A stretch of DNA of 64,000 bases from Stutzerimonas stutzeri (lineage in GTDB: Bacteria > Pseudomonadota > Gammaproteobacteria > Pseudomonadales > Pseudomonadaceae): the NCBI RefSeq assembly GCF_024448955.1, contig NZ_JAMOIH010000010.1, forward strand, positions 1 to 64,000, read 5' to 3'. The first letter of the stretch is position 1, and each line of letters starts with the position of its first letter. A model generated the notes under the pieces. It saw only the letters and a list, made by a program, of their open reading frames with translations, was not told the origin of the DNA and did not search any database. The translations under genes and the position numbers were made by a program. Of the stretch, positions 8,961 to 18,458 are shown one piece after another.

Positions 8961-9785
8961 ATGGATTTCAGTGTCGATTATCTGGTCGATCTATCCGAGG
9001 CTTGGCTGCCGATCGTCCTGCAATACGGTGCTCAGCTATTGCTGGCGCTGGCAACTTTCCTGATTGGCTGGTGGCTGATCAACAAACTCGTCAGCAATCT
9101 TGGCGGCCTGCTACAGCGACGCCAGGTAGACCCTTCACTGCACGGCTTTATCGAGAGCCTGTTGGGCATCGTGCTGAAGGTGCTGCTATTGGTCAGCGTG
9201 GCGTCGATGATCGGGGTGGAAACCACCTCCTTCATCGCCATGATCGGCGCGGCTGGTTTGGCCATCGGTCTGGCACTGCAGGGCAGTCTCGCGAACTTTG
9301 CAGGTGGGGTATTGATCCTACTGTTCCGTCCGTTTCGAGTCGGCGAGTGGATCGAGGCTCAGGGTGTGGCTGGCACCGTGCATTCGATCCAGATCTTCCA
9401 CACGATTCTTAAATCGGGCGACAACAAGACCATCGTGGTGCCCAACGGCAGCCTGTCCAACGGACACATCACCAATTATTCGCGCGAACCGCGTCGTCGC
9501 GCCGATATCAACGTCGGAATCGACTACAGCGCGGATATCAAGCTGGCGCGCAAAATCCTGCTGGAAATCGCAGGGGACGAGCGCGTGTTGCGTGACCCTG
9601 AACCGGCGGTCTTCGTGACAGGGCTGGGTGATAGTTCTGTCAATCTGTCGCTGCGGGTCTGGGTAGCGACCGGCGACTTCTGGCCGGTGACCTTCGATTT
9701 CACCGAGCTGCTGAAAGAACGCTTCGACGAGGCGGGCATCGGCATTCCGTATCCGCAGCGTGTGATGCATCTGGTCCAGAGTTGA
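8961..9785 (+). CDS. mscS: Small-conductance mechanosensitive channel
   Basis: This 274-residue inner-membrane channel releases solutes on osmotic downshock. Three membrane helices occupy about the first 115 residues. The third is the pore helix, with small-residue packing (GAAGLAIGLALQGSLANFAGG), followed by the hallmark FRPFRVGEWIE entry to the beta domain. A C-terminal alpha/beta domain completes the usual MscS length. An intact GAGG ribosome site precedes the ATG. A bidirectional terminator shared with ampG follows. Confidence 0.93.
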   Translation: MDFSVDYLVDLSEAWLPIVLQYGAQLLLALATFLIGWWLINKLVSNLGGLLQRRQVDPSLHGFIESLLGIVLKVLLLVSVASMIGVETTSFIAMIGAAGLAIGLALQGSLANFAGGVLILLFRPFRVGEWIEAQGVAGTVHSIQIFHTILKSGDNKTIVVPNGSLSNGHITNYSREPRRRADINVGIDYSADIKLARKILLEIAGDERVLRDPEPAVFVTGLGDSSVNLSLRVWVATGDFWPVTFDFTELLKERFDEAGIGIPYPQRVMHLVQS

Positions 9786-9806
9786 CGCTCAGTAAAGACG
9801 CTCAGT

Positions 9807-9843
9807 AAAAAAAAGAAGCCGGCGATTTCGCCGGCTTCTTTTT
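9807..9843. terminator. Bidirectional terminator between mscS and ampG
   Basis: A GAAGCCGGCG / CGCCGGCTTC stem with a four-base loop has an A run on one side and a T run on the other. It can end both the plus-strand mscS and the minus-strand ampG transcripts. Confidence 0.92.
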
Positions 9844-11543
9844 CAGCTTCGCTCGGTAGACGGGACCGAATCAGAGGCTTCTGGTGGCCGGCGGCTGCGG
9901 GACCACTGCCAGGCAATCAGCACCAGAGTCGGTACGCCGAGCAGTGCCGTGACCAGGAAGAAATCGCTGTAACCCAGGTGCTCGACCATGACGCCGGAGT
10001 AGCCGCCCAGCAGGCGCGGCAACAGCAGCATCAACGAACTCAGCAGGGCGTACTGGGTTGCCGAAAACTTCAGGTTGGTGAGGCTCGACAGATAGGCGAC
10101 GAACGCCGTGGAGGCCAGGCCGCCACTGAAGTTGTCGCAAGAGATGGTGACGATCAGCATGTTCAGGTTGGCGCCCATCTCCACCAACAGCATGAACATG
10201 AGGTTGGTGGCCGCTGATGCGACACCGCCAATGAACAGGATCGGCAGGATGCTGAAACGGACGATCAGCAGACCGCCAAACGCCGCGCCGAGCAGCGTCA
10301 TGATCAGTCCGAACAGCTTGCTGACGCTGGCGATCTGATCCTTGCTGAAGCCTTGGTCGATATAGAAGACATTGGCCATCACGCCCATCACCGTATCCGA
10401 CATCCGGTACGTGGCGATCAGCCCCAGCAGCAACAGCGCCTGCCAGCGATAGCGCAGAATGAAATCGGTGATCGGCGTCAGCACCGGCCCCATCAGAATG
10501 CGGCCAGGACCGGACAGACAGCCCCAGCAGATCAGCAGATACATGGTGCCGCGTGGCCAGTAGCCGCCCCAGTACGACTGGAACATGCCGGTGGTCGAAA
10601 CCATCAGAATGATCAGCACGATCACCGAGACCGCCTGATGCACGAAGTCGAATCGTGCCGGGCGCTGACGCTGTCCGGCCTGGTGCAGCATCTGTCGAAC
10701 GGGGAACAACAGCGCGCGGCCCCAGGGCGACAGCGAGCCGATGATGAATAGCAGATACAGCGTTGCGCGGGGCCAGGCTTGTGCGATCAGCGCGTTGATC
10801 ATCGCCGGTACGGATATCAGCAGGACCAGCAGCAAACCGACTCCCGCCAACTGGTGGTTGAAGCTGTATTTCGAGGGCTCGTTGGGCAGCGGCGCGGCGC
10901 CCTCCGGCTCGGGAATCAACAGGCTGGTCACCAGGCCCGGCAGTATCAACAGCGCGAAGGCGATATAGGTCGTAGCCCAGGCGCTCTGGCTGTATTCGAG
11001 ATTGGTCGAGCCCAGCCATTCGGCGAGAAACAGTGCGCCGGCGCTGGCCAGCAGCATGGCGATCCGGTAACCGGTCATGTAGCTCGCGGCCAAGGTTGCT
11101 TGCAGCTTGTCCTCGGCGATCTCCAGCCGATAGGCGTCGATGGCGATGTCCTGGGTGGCCGAAGCGAAGGCCACAGCGACAGCCAGGGCGATCAACATGG
11201 TCAGGTTGTGCTGCGGGTTGCACAGCGCCATGCCGATCAGCCCAACGGCGATCACCGCCTGTGACAGCACCAGCCAGGAGCGGCGGCGCCCCAAAGCGCC
11301 GATCCAGGGCAGACGCCACTGGTCGAGCATCGGTGACCAGACCCATTTGAATGCGTACGCCAGGCTGATCCAGCTGGCGAAACCGATGGTTTCGCGCGAT
11401 ACGCCTGCTTCCCGCAACCATACCGAAAGCGTGGAAAACACCAGGATTGCGGGCAAGCCTGCTGCGAAGCCGAGCACCAGCAGGGTCAGCGAAGCGGGGC
11501 TGGCATAGGCGGCGAGTGCGGCGCGCCATGTTTCACGGGACAT
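9843..11543 (-). CDS. ampG: AmpG family muropeptide MFS transporter
   Basis: This 566-residue inner-membrane protein of the major facilitator superfamily has more than twelve hydrophobic segments. AmpG imports anhydro-muropeptides from the periplasm during cell-wall recycling, which also sets beta-lactamase induction. The opening ASLTLLVLGFAAGLPAILVFSTLSVWLREAG and the following FASWISLAYAFKWVWSP are highly typical. I chose the ATG at 11543 (MSRETWRAA); a longer frame begins at 11576 but overlaps the preceding gene. It lies 34 bases after the alkyltransferase-like gene and is probably cotranscribed with it. Confidence 0.93.
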   Translation of the reverse strand: MSRETWRAALAAYASPASLTLLVLGFAAGLPAILVFSTLSVWLREAGVSRETIGFASWISLAYAFKWVWSPMLDQWRLPWIGALGRRRSWLVLSQAVIAVGLIGMALCNPQHNLTMLIALAVAVAFASATQDIAIDAYRLEIAEDKLQATLAASYMTGYRIAMLLASAGALFLAEWLGSTNLEYSQSAWATTYIAFALLILPGLVTSLLIPEPEGAAPLPNEPSKYSFNHQLAGVGLLLVLLISVPAMINALIAQAWPRATLYLLFIIGSLSPWGRALLFPVRQMLHQAGQRQRPARFDFVHQAVSVIVLIILMVSTTGMFQSYWGGYWPRGTMYLLICWGCLSGPGRILMGPVLTPITDFILRYRWQALLLLGLIATYRMSDTVMGVMANVFYIDQGFSKDQIASVSKLFGLIMTLLGAAFGGLLIVRFSILPILFIGGVASAATNLMFMLLVEMGANLNMLIVTISCDNFSGGLASTAFVAYLSSLTNLKFSATQYALLSSLMLLLPRLLGGYSGVMVEHLGYSDFFLVTALLGVPTLVLIAWQWSRSRRPPEASDSVPSTERS

Positions 11544-11577
11544 ATGACGGGACGGACAGGAATATGAAGCGCGCACT

Positions 11578-11937
11578 CTACCCGCTGTGCTCCGACGAAT
11601 GCCAGCCGTGCCGACGTATGTCGACGCGGTCGTTGATGATGGTCACGCCCTCGGCGCGTAACCGCATGCGCTGCTCATGCCCCGCGGCGGTGCCTGCTGG
11701 CAGGCTGAGCCGTCCGCCTGCGCCGATCACCCGGTGCCAGGGCAGGCTGGTGCCATCCGGTAGTTGCGACATCAGCCGGCCAACCCAGCGCGCGGCACGA
11801 CCGAGTCCGGCCATGGCGGCCACCTCGCCATAGCTCACCACCTTGCCCGTCGGGATCTGGGCCATGATGAGGTAGACGGCGGCGCGACGCGCTTCGGCGT
11901 CGGCACCCGGAGGTAATAAAGGTGGCTGGGCAATCAT
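11578..11937 (-). CDS. Alkyltransferase-like protein (MGMT family, Cys replaced by Trp)
   Basis: This 119-residue protein matches the DNA-binding domain of O6-alkylguanine-DNA alkyltransferases. The segment GKVVSYGEVA and the helix-turn-helix with the LGRAARWVG arginine region are present. The active-site motif PCHRV, however, reads PWHRV (Trp67), so no alkyl transfer is possible. Such ATL proteins bind alkylated bases tightly and hand them to nucleotide excision repair, by family knowledge. It precedes ampG by 34 bases. Confidence 0.9.
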   Translation of the reverse strand: MIAQPPLLPPGADAEARRAAVYLIMAQIPTGKVVSYGEVAAMAGLGRAARWVGRLMSQLPDGTSLPWHRVIGAGGRLSLPAGTAAGHEQRMRLRAEGVTIINDRVDIRRHGWHSSEHSG

Positions 11938-12078
11938 GTGGAATGCTTCCTTCGTGAGCCGGGACCGATTGAGCGGCGCTGAACTCGTTTCCCGTTCAGC
12001 GGTCAGTGCTTGCTGTGACCAAAAGCATAGGGATAATGCCTGCCTTTTAACCGCATCTGCCCAGAATTTCAGTCATCT

Positions 12079-13083
12079 ATGCTCTCTAGAACCCTGCTTT
12101 GCGTGTCTCTTTCCGTACTCTCCCTGCCTTCGTTCGCCGATACCGTATGGTTGAAGAACGGTGATCGCCTGACCGGCAAGATCAGTGTGATGGATGGCGG
12201 TAAATTGCTGATCGAGACCGACTACGGCGGCTCGATTCCAGTGAAGTGGAGCCAGGTCGCGACGCTGGAAAGCAACCAGCAGTTGCTGATCAAGCATGAC
12301 GATGTGACCGGAGAAGTGGCCAAGTCGCTCCAGGCTGCTGACGACGGCACGGTCACGCTGAGCAACGGCGGGGTGCCGCGTACGGTTTCGCTGGCCAGCA
12401 TCACCCAGATCATCCACCCGAAACCGCTGATCCAGGATCTGACCTGGAAAGGCAATATTGACGTGGCGCTGGATTACAAACGCGCAGAAACCGATACGGA
12501 CGATTACGACGTCTCCTTCGATACTTCGGCACGTCATGGTCTCTGGCGGCATAACGGAACGGCCAATTACAACCGTGAATACCGCGACGGCGTGACCGCG
12601 ACCGATAACTGGGACGCCGAATACGCGCTGGATCGGTTCATCGACGAGCATTGGTTCTGGCAAGGACGCTTCGAATACAAGCGCGACAAGGTCGAGGACG
12701 TTCGCCGTCAGCGCACACTGGGTACCGGTCCGGGTTATCAGTTCTGGGATAACGAGCTGGGTGCCTTCTCCCTTGCCTCGCTAATCAACCGCAGCGACTA
12801 CGAGTTTGCGAGTGGAGAGACGGAAAATTTCTATTCGTTGGCTATGAAGTGGCAGTACAACCGCTATCTGGTGGGCAAAACGTTCGAACTGTTCAGCAAC
12901 GGTGAAATCGGCAAACCGCTGGAAAACGTCGCCGATTATGAGCTCGATGCCGAGGTGGGGTTGCGCTACAAGGTGACCGACTGGGCGTCGCTGAACATGA
13001 AAGCCGAAAAGGACATCGTCAGCGGCTCAGAAAGCGAGATGGACGAAACGCGCTACAGCATCGGCTTCGGAGTGGGTTGGTAA
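12079..13083 (+). CDS. DUF481 family outer-membrane protein
   Basis: This 334-residue protein has a clear signal peptide with cleavage after LPSFA (about residue 21). The mature N-terminal part (DTVWLKNGDRLTGKI) is a repeat-like domain in which short strands carry L(K/S)NG(D/G) turns; a second copy reads VTLSNGGVPRTV. The rest alternates polar and aromatic residues like a beta-barrel and ends GFGVGW, with an aromatic last residue as outer-membrane proteins require. The family is sometimes described as putative salt-induced outer-membrane protein. Function is unknown. It is monocistronic, and a repeat-rich region follows. Confidence 0.82.
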   Translation: MLSRTLLCVSLSVLSLPSFADTVWLKNGDRLTGKISVMDGGKLLIETDYGGSIPVKWSQVATLESNQQLLIKHDDVTGEVAKSLQAADDGTVTLSNGGVPRTVSLASITQIIHPKPLIQDLTWKGNIDVALDYKRAETDTDDYDVSFDTSARHGLWRHNGTANYNREYRDGVTATDNWDAEYALDRFIDEHWFWQGRFEYKRDKVEDVRRQRTLGTGPGYQFWDNELGAFSLASLINRSDYEFASGETENFYSLAMKWQYNRYLVGKTFELFSNGEIGKPLENVADYELDAEVGLRYKVTDWASLNMKAEKDIVSGSESEMDETRYSIGFGVGW

Positions 13084-13106
13084 GCGCCTAGTAAAGACGA
13101 AGAGAA

Positions 13107-13210
13107 GCGCTGAACGCTGGAGGCTTGACGAAAGCTTGCCGGCGTACAGCGCGGAACCTGCAATATTGCCTCCAGCCTCCAGCCTCCAGCCTCCAGCCTC
13201 CAGCCTTCTT
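13107..13210. repeat. Intergenic heptamer repeat (CCTCCAG) with hairpin potential
   Basis: Five tandem copies of CCTCCAG lie at 13169-13205. About 50 bases earlier a complementary segment, CGCTGGAGGCTT (13115-13126), can pair with them to form a hairpin. The element lies between the convergent DUF481 and FabG-like genes. It belongs to the same type as the elements near 51860, 59340 and 61620. Confidence 0.8.
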
Positions 13211-13211
13211 C

Positions 13212-13970
13212 CTAGAGGCGCAGCCCGCCATCCAGCTCCAGAATGCGTCCGGTGTAGTAATCGTTTTCGAAGATGTAGGCGACCGAGTGGGCGATTTCCA
13301 TCGGCTTGCCGAGCCGCTTCAGTGGAATGCCGGCGGCCATCTTTTCCAGCGCTTCGGGCTTCATGCTGGCCACCATCTCGGTCTCGATGAATCCGGGCGC
13401 AACGCCAGCGACTCGAATGCCATAGCGTGCCAACTCCTTGGCCCAGACTACGGTATCAGCCGCAACGCCGGCCTTGGCGGCGGAATAGTTCGCCTGGCCC
13501 ATATTGCCGGCTCGTGAAATTGAAGAGATGTTGACGATCGCGCCCTGACGCTTCAGCTCGATCATCTTCGCGGCCACTTCGCGGGTGCAGAGAAACACGC
13601 CGGTCAAGTTGACATCAATCACCGCCTGCCATTGCGCCAGGCTCATTTTCGACAGCTCGCCATCCTTCACCTTGATGGTCAGGCCATCGCGGAGGATGCC
13701 GGCATTATTGACCAGGCCGTCCAGGCCGCCGAAGTCGTCGCTGACCTGGCTCACCATGTGGCTGACCTGTTCTTCATTGGCCACGTTGCACACGTAGGCC
13801 CGTGCATCGCCACCCGCGCTCTTGCAGGCCGCGACCGCTTCGTCCAGTCGATCCTGATTGAGGTCGACCAGCGCCAGTCGCGCGCCTTTGCCGGCGAGGT
13901 ATTCGCCCATCGCGCGACCCAGGCCCTGGCCACCGCCCGTAATGATGATGACTTTGTCTTTGAGCTGCAT
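13212..13970 (-). CDS. FabG-type short-chain dehydrogenase/reductase
   Basis: This 252-residue NAD(P)-dependent reductase has the glycine motif TGGGQGLG (11-18), NNAG (88-91), and the catalytic set Asn121, Ser149, Tyr162 and Lys166. The C-terminal [12 protein letters not shown] matches 3-oxoacyl-ACP and acetoacetyl-CoA reductases. It is not next to fatty acid synthesis genes, so the exact substrate is uncertain. The gene is divergent from the flavin-binding protein at 14074. Confidence 0.88.
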   Translation of the reverse strand: MQLKDKVIIITGGGQGLGRAMGEYLAGKGARLALVDLNQDRLDEAVAACKSAGGDARAYVCNVANEEQVSHMVSQVSDDFGGLDGLVNNAGILRDGLTIKVKDGELSKMSLAQWQAVIDVNLTGVFLCTREVAAKMIELKRQGAIVNISSISRAGNMGQANYSAAKAGVAADTVVWAKELARYGIRVAGVAPGFIETEMVASMKPEALEKMAAGIPLKRLGKPMEIAHSVAYIFENDYYTGRILELDGGLRL

Positions 13971-14073
13971 GCGAATCTCCGTCTGTGGTTCTTGTCGCGG
14001 GAAACGACGCCCGCAAGTGAAACCGTTATGCTGAGCGCCCCGCCGAATCGAACAAACCTATCGAGGAATCCCT

Positions 14074-14778
14074 GTGAGCGCTGAAGCCGTCAAGCATGCC
14101 CGACAACTCCTGCTCAAGGAATACCGAGGCGTGCTCTCGACGCACTCCGCAGCTATGCCCGGATTTCCCTTCGGCTCCTCGGTGCCCTACTGCCTGACCG
14201 AAAACGGCTGGCCGCTGATGCTGATCAGCCGAATCGCCCAGCACACGAAGAACCTCAAGGCCGATCCGCGCTGCTCGCTACTTGTGGCCGAGCGCGGTGT
14301 CGAAGACGTACAGGCCAACGGGCGCCTGACTGTGTTGGCCGAGGCGCGTCAGCTCGACGATGCGTCAGCCATCGACGCCGCGGCAGCGCGCTATTACCGC
14401 TATTTCCCCGAATCGCGTGATTACCACAATGCACACGACTTCGATTTCTGGGTCCTGCAGCCGGTGCGTTGGCGCTACATTGGCGGCTTTGGTGCGATTC
14501 ACTGGTTGGACGACGTGGCGCTAGGCAACCCATTCGCGCGTGCGGGCGGCGCTGAGAACGGCATGCTTGAGCATATGAATGACGACCATGCCGCAGCCAT
14601 CGCCCATTATGTCGAGCGGGCCGGGTTGCCATCCGCGCCTGCTGCGCAGATGGTAGGAATCGACAGCGAAGGCTTTCACCTTCGCATCGGCCAGGCCATT
14701 CACTGGCTGGCGTTTCCAGACACCTGCGACAACCCGGGTGCGGTGCGCCAGGCCCTGGTGAGCATGGCACGCAACTGA
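14074..14778 (+). CDS. HugZ-like pyridoxamine 5'-phosphate oxidase-fold protein
   Basis: This 234-residue cytoplasmic protein has an N-terminal split-barrel flavin-binding domain (roughly residues 1-145, FGSSVPYCLTENGWPLMLISRIAQHTKN). A C-terminal DUF2470-type domain (about 160-234, LEHMNDDHAAAIAHYV) follows, as in HugZ-type haem oxygenases and related proteins. The GTG start follows a GAGGA site. The conserved HMNDDH segment is present. Haem utilisation is possible from the domain order, but haem binding cannot be shown here. Confidence 0.82.
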   Translation: MSAEAVKHARQLLLKEYRGVLSTHSAAMPGFPFGSSVPYCLTENGWPLMLISRIAQHTKNLKADPRCSLLVAERGVEDVQANGRLTVLAEARQLDDASAIDAAAARYYRYFPESRDYHNAHDFDFWVLQPVRWRYIGGFGAIHWLDDVALGNPFARAGGAENGMLEHMNDDHAAAIAHYVERAGLPSAPAAQMVGIDSEGFHLRIGQAIHWLAFPDTCDNPGAVRQALVSMARN

Positions 14779-14904
14779 TTCAGCCTGATGTAAGCACAGG
14801 GGTGAATAATCCGGTTACAGCCTGCTCTTTGGGCGGGTTGAATTCGGTACAAGCTGCCGTCATCTACACGAGATCGGAAGCCGTTCTTCCGCCAAGGACT
14901 ATCG

Positions 14905-15369
14905 ATGCGTATTTTCTTACTGCTGTTTCTCCTATTTCCGCTGGCCGAGCTGGCGTTGCTGATTCAGGTCGGCAGCTCGATCGGTGTGCTGCCGACCATT
15001 CTGCTGCTGGTCATTAGCGGTATGGCCGGCATTCTATTGTTGCGTCTGGCAGGTTTCGCCACCGCCTGGCGGGCACGCGAGCGATTGGCGCGCGGCGAGT
15101 TGCCAGAGCGCGAAATGCTTCAGGGTCTGATGATGGCCATCGCGGGGGGCTTGCTGTTCCTGCCTGGCTTCCTCAGCGACATCATCGCGTTGCTGGTGCT
15201 GTTTCCGCCCTCGCGCAAGCTGTTTCTCGGCTTCGTTGGCCGCCGTGTCGAGGCCCAGGCTCAGCGCCGTCGAGCTTTTGCCGATGACCTGCGCCAGCAA
15301 CAGGAGCGTCAAGCCGGGCCACAACGCCCCAACGTGATCGAAGGCGAGTGGGAACGCCGCGACAAGTGA
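14905..15369 (+). CDS. fxsA: FxsA family membrane protein
   Basis: This 154-residue inner-membrane protein has three or four hydrophobic helices in its first 110 residues, then a basic, glutamine-rich cytoplasmic tail. The opening (FLLFPLAELALLIQVGSSIG) is the family mark. FxsA (YtzA) was named for relieving phage exclusion by the F plasmid, and its gene often lies directly before groES, as here. An AAGGA ribosome site precedes the ATG. A terminator separates it from the groE promoter. Confidence 0.9.
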   Translation: MRIFLLLFLLFPLAELALLIQVGSSIGVLPTILLLVISGMAGILLLRLAGFATAWRARERLARGELPEREMLQGLMMAIAGGLLFLPGFLSDIIALLVLFPPSRKLFLGFVGRRVEAQAQRRRAFADDLRQQQERQAGPQRPNVIEGEWERRDK

Positions 15370-15386
15370 CGCTCGGTGTTCGTGAG

Positions 15387-15416
15387 AAGGCATGCGCAGG
15401 CATGCCTTTTTCATTT
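15387..15416 (+). terminator. Terminator after fxsA
   Basis: An AAGGCATGC / GCATGCCTT stem with a GCAG loop is followed by T-rich sequence. It lies 17 bases after the fxsA stop. Confidence 0.85.
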
Positions 15417-15442
15417 TTCAATGCAAAAAATCAACGCTGTGC

Positions 15443-15472
15443 CCTTGAAATCATTTTTGCCGCCCGCATGTA
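15443..15472 (+). promoter_or_regulatory. Heat-shock (sigma-32 type) promoter for groES-groEL
   Basis: The -35 element CTTGAAA (15444-15450) and a -10-like CCCGCATGT (15463-15471) are separated by 12 bases. This is close to the sigma-32 pattern CTTGAAA-N13-CCCCATNT and lies about 145 bases before groES. Confidence 0.75.
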
Positions 15473-15616
15473 GCGGTCACCGCAAGGTCGCTGTCGTGTT
15501 CGACAGTCCGTCTTCTGCGGCTCGCATTGCGGGCCGCAACCGGCACCGCCGGATTTGCCCAACCCGCCGATGAGAATGCATCGGCATGGAAACCACTGTA
15601 CTAGGAGAGATCGACA

Positions 15617-15910
15617 ATGAAGCTTCGTCCTCTGCATGACCGCGTCGTGATTCGCCGCAGCGAAGAAGAAACCAAGACCGCAGGCGGCATCGTGCTGCCG
15701 GGCTCCGCTGCCGAAAAGCCGAACCGTGGCGAAATCGTTGCAGTTGGTACTGGTCGCATTCTGGACAACGGCGAAGTACGTGCGCTGGCCGTCAAGGTTG
15801 GCGATCAGGTCGTATTCGGCCCTTACTCCGGCAGCAACACCGTCAAGGTCGACGGTGAAGACCTGCTGGTGATGAGCGAGAACGAAATCCTCGCCGTCGT
15901 CGAAGCCTGA
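15617..15910 (+). CDS. groES: Co-chaperonin GroES
   Basis: This 97-residue protein forms the seven-subunit lid of the GroEL folding chamber. The start [14 protein letters not shown], the mobile loop [16 protein letters not shown] and the roof region are all intact, and the length is standard. An AGGAGA ribosome site precedes the ATG. groEL follows after 58 bases with no terminator, so the pair is one operon driven by the heat-shock promoter upstream. Confidence 0.98.
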   Translation: MKLRPLHDRVVIRRSEEETKTAGGIVLPGSAAEKPNRGEIVAVGTGRILDNGEVRALAVKVGDQVVFGPYSGSNTVKVDGEDLLVMSENEILAVVEA

Positions 15911-15956
15911 TCAGCGCTCGCCCCATAGCGAACTGCGCTCCATCAACAGAATTTGA

Positions 15957-17618
<1,662 letters not shown>

Positions 17619-17645
17619 GCCAGCCGGCTCCCGCTTAGCTGTATG

Positions 17646-17679
17646 AAAAGGCCCCGCTTCGTGCGGGGCCTTTTTTTTC
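17646..17679 (+). terminator. Terminator after groEL
   Basis: A GGCCCCGC / GCGGGGCC stem is followed by eight T residues and preceded by four A residues. Confidence 0.95.
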
Positions 17680-17849
17680 GTAACTGAAGCGACATTCATG
17701 GCGCTGTCATGCTTCGGTGGCAGCGTGACCACCTTTGCCGTTCGTTGCCCTTGCGAGCGAAAGCGACCATTGGTCGTCTGGCTGGGCGGCAGGCTAAATT
17801 GTGATCTATGGTGAGTTTCTCGACTCACCTAATAACAAGGGCTTGCGCG

Positions 17850-18080
17850 ATGAAGCTTGAAATTGCTCGAGGACTTTTTTTAGTCGGCGCACTCAGCGTT
17901 GCTTCCTTGTGCGCTGCTGCCTGGAGCGAGCCCGACGCTCGCGTCGTGTCGCGCAGCGATGTCAGTGATCATTGTCCAGTGCCGCGAGTCGCTCGAGTTT
18001 CTTCGATCGACGTGCGGCCAGATCACGATCTGCTGCTATTCATGTACGGCCTATCTCAAAGCCTGATCGGGCGTGGTTGA
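17850..18080 (+). CDS. Small exported hypothetical protein
   Basis: This frame encodes 76 residues. The first 26 form a good signal peptide: a basic start (MKLEIAR), a hydrophobic core (GLFLVGALSVASLC), and AAA before the mature part. The mature part is short and histidine- and arginine-bearing (DHCPVPRVARV) with no known motif. The ribosome site is weak. A longer in-frame start at 17808 would spoil the signal peptide. It precedes the DUF2845 gene by about 50 bases and may be cotranscribed. Function unknown. Confidence 0.5.
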   Translation: MKLEIARGLFLVGALSVASLCAAAWSEPDARVVSRSDVSDHCPVPRVARVSSIDVRPDHDLLLFMYGLSQSLIGRG

Positions 18081-18133
18081 CGGACAAGCTCCGCGCTATC
18101 GCTGACGGGGCGGTGTTCTTCAAGGAGGCGGTA

Positions 18134-18433
18134 ATGAAACGCGCTGCGCTTATCTCGGTGTTAGGCGCGTTTTTTCTTGGACAAGCCCATGCAGCAACCA
18201 TGCGCTGTGACGGCGGACTAATTGCCACAGGCGCAGGTTCGTTTGAGGTGCTGACCAAATGCGGCGAGCCTTACGACAAGGAAATCGTGGAGCCTGCAAC
18301 CCGGCCTGACGGGAATCCGGCAAGGGGATCTGTGACTGTAGAGACATGGATTTATGGTCCAGATAATGGGGCGCATCGCTTCCTGCGTTTTATAGACGGG
18401 CAGTTAGTCAAGATCGAAACCCGTCGGTTATAA
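18134..18433 (+). CDS. DUF2845 domain protein, exported
   Basis: This 99-residue protein has a signal peptide ending in AHA (about residue 20), then a compact domain with two cysteines (MRCDGG and LTKCGEP), which fits a periplasmic disulfide. The pattern MRCDGGLI...GSFEVLTKCGEP...WIYGPDNG is that of DUF2845, a small family of unknown function. An AAGGAGG ribosome site five bases before the ATG at 18134 fixes the start. It converges on the RND pump gene. Confidence 0.82.
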   Translation: MKRAALISVLGAFFLGQAHAATMRCDGGLIATGAGSFEVLTKCGEPYDKEIVEPATRPDGNPARGSVTVETWIYGPDNGAHRFLRFIDGQLVKIETRRL

Positions 18434-18458
18434 GCCCCACATCAGGCTATTTACTCAA

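Noticed and set aside
17763..17777. GACCATTGGTC palindrome as a RutR box
   Set aside because: The spacing is one base shorter than in the RutR pattern and the site is not near a purine gene.
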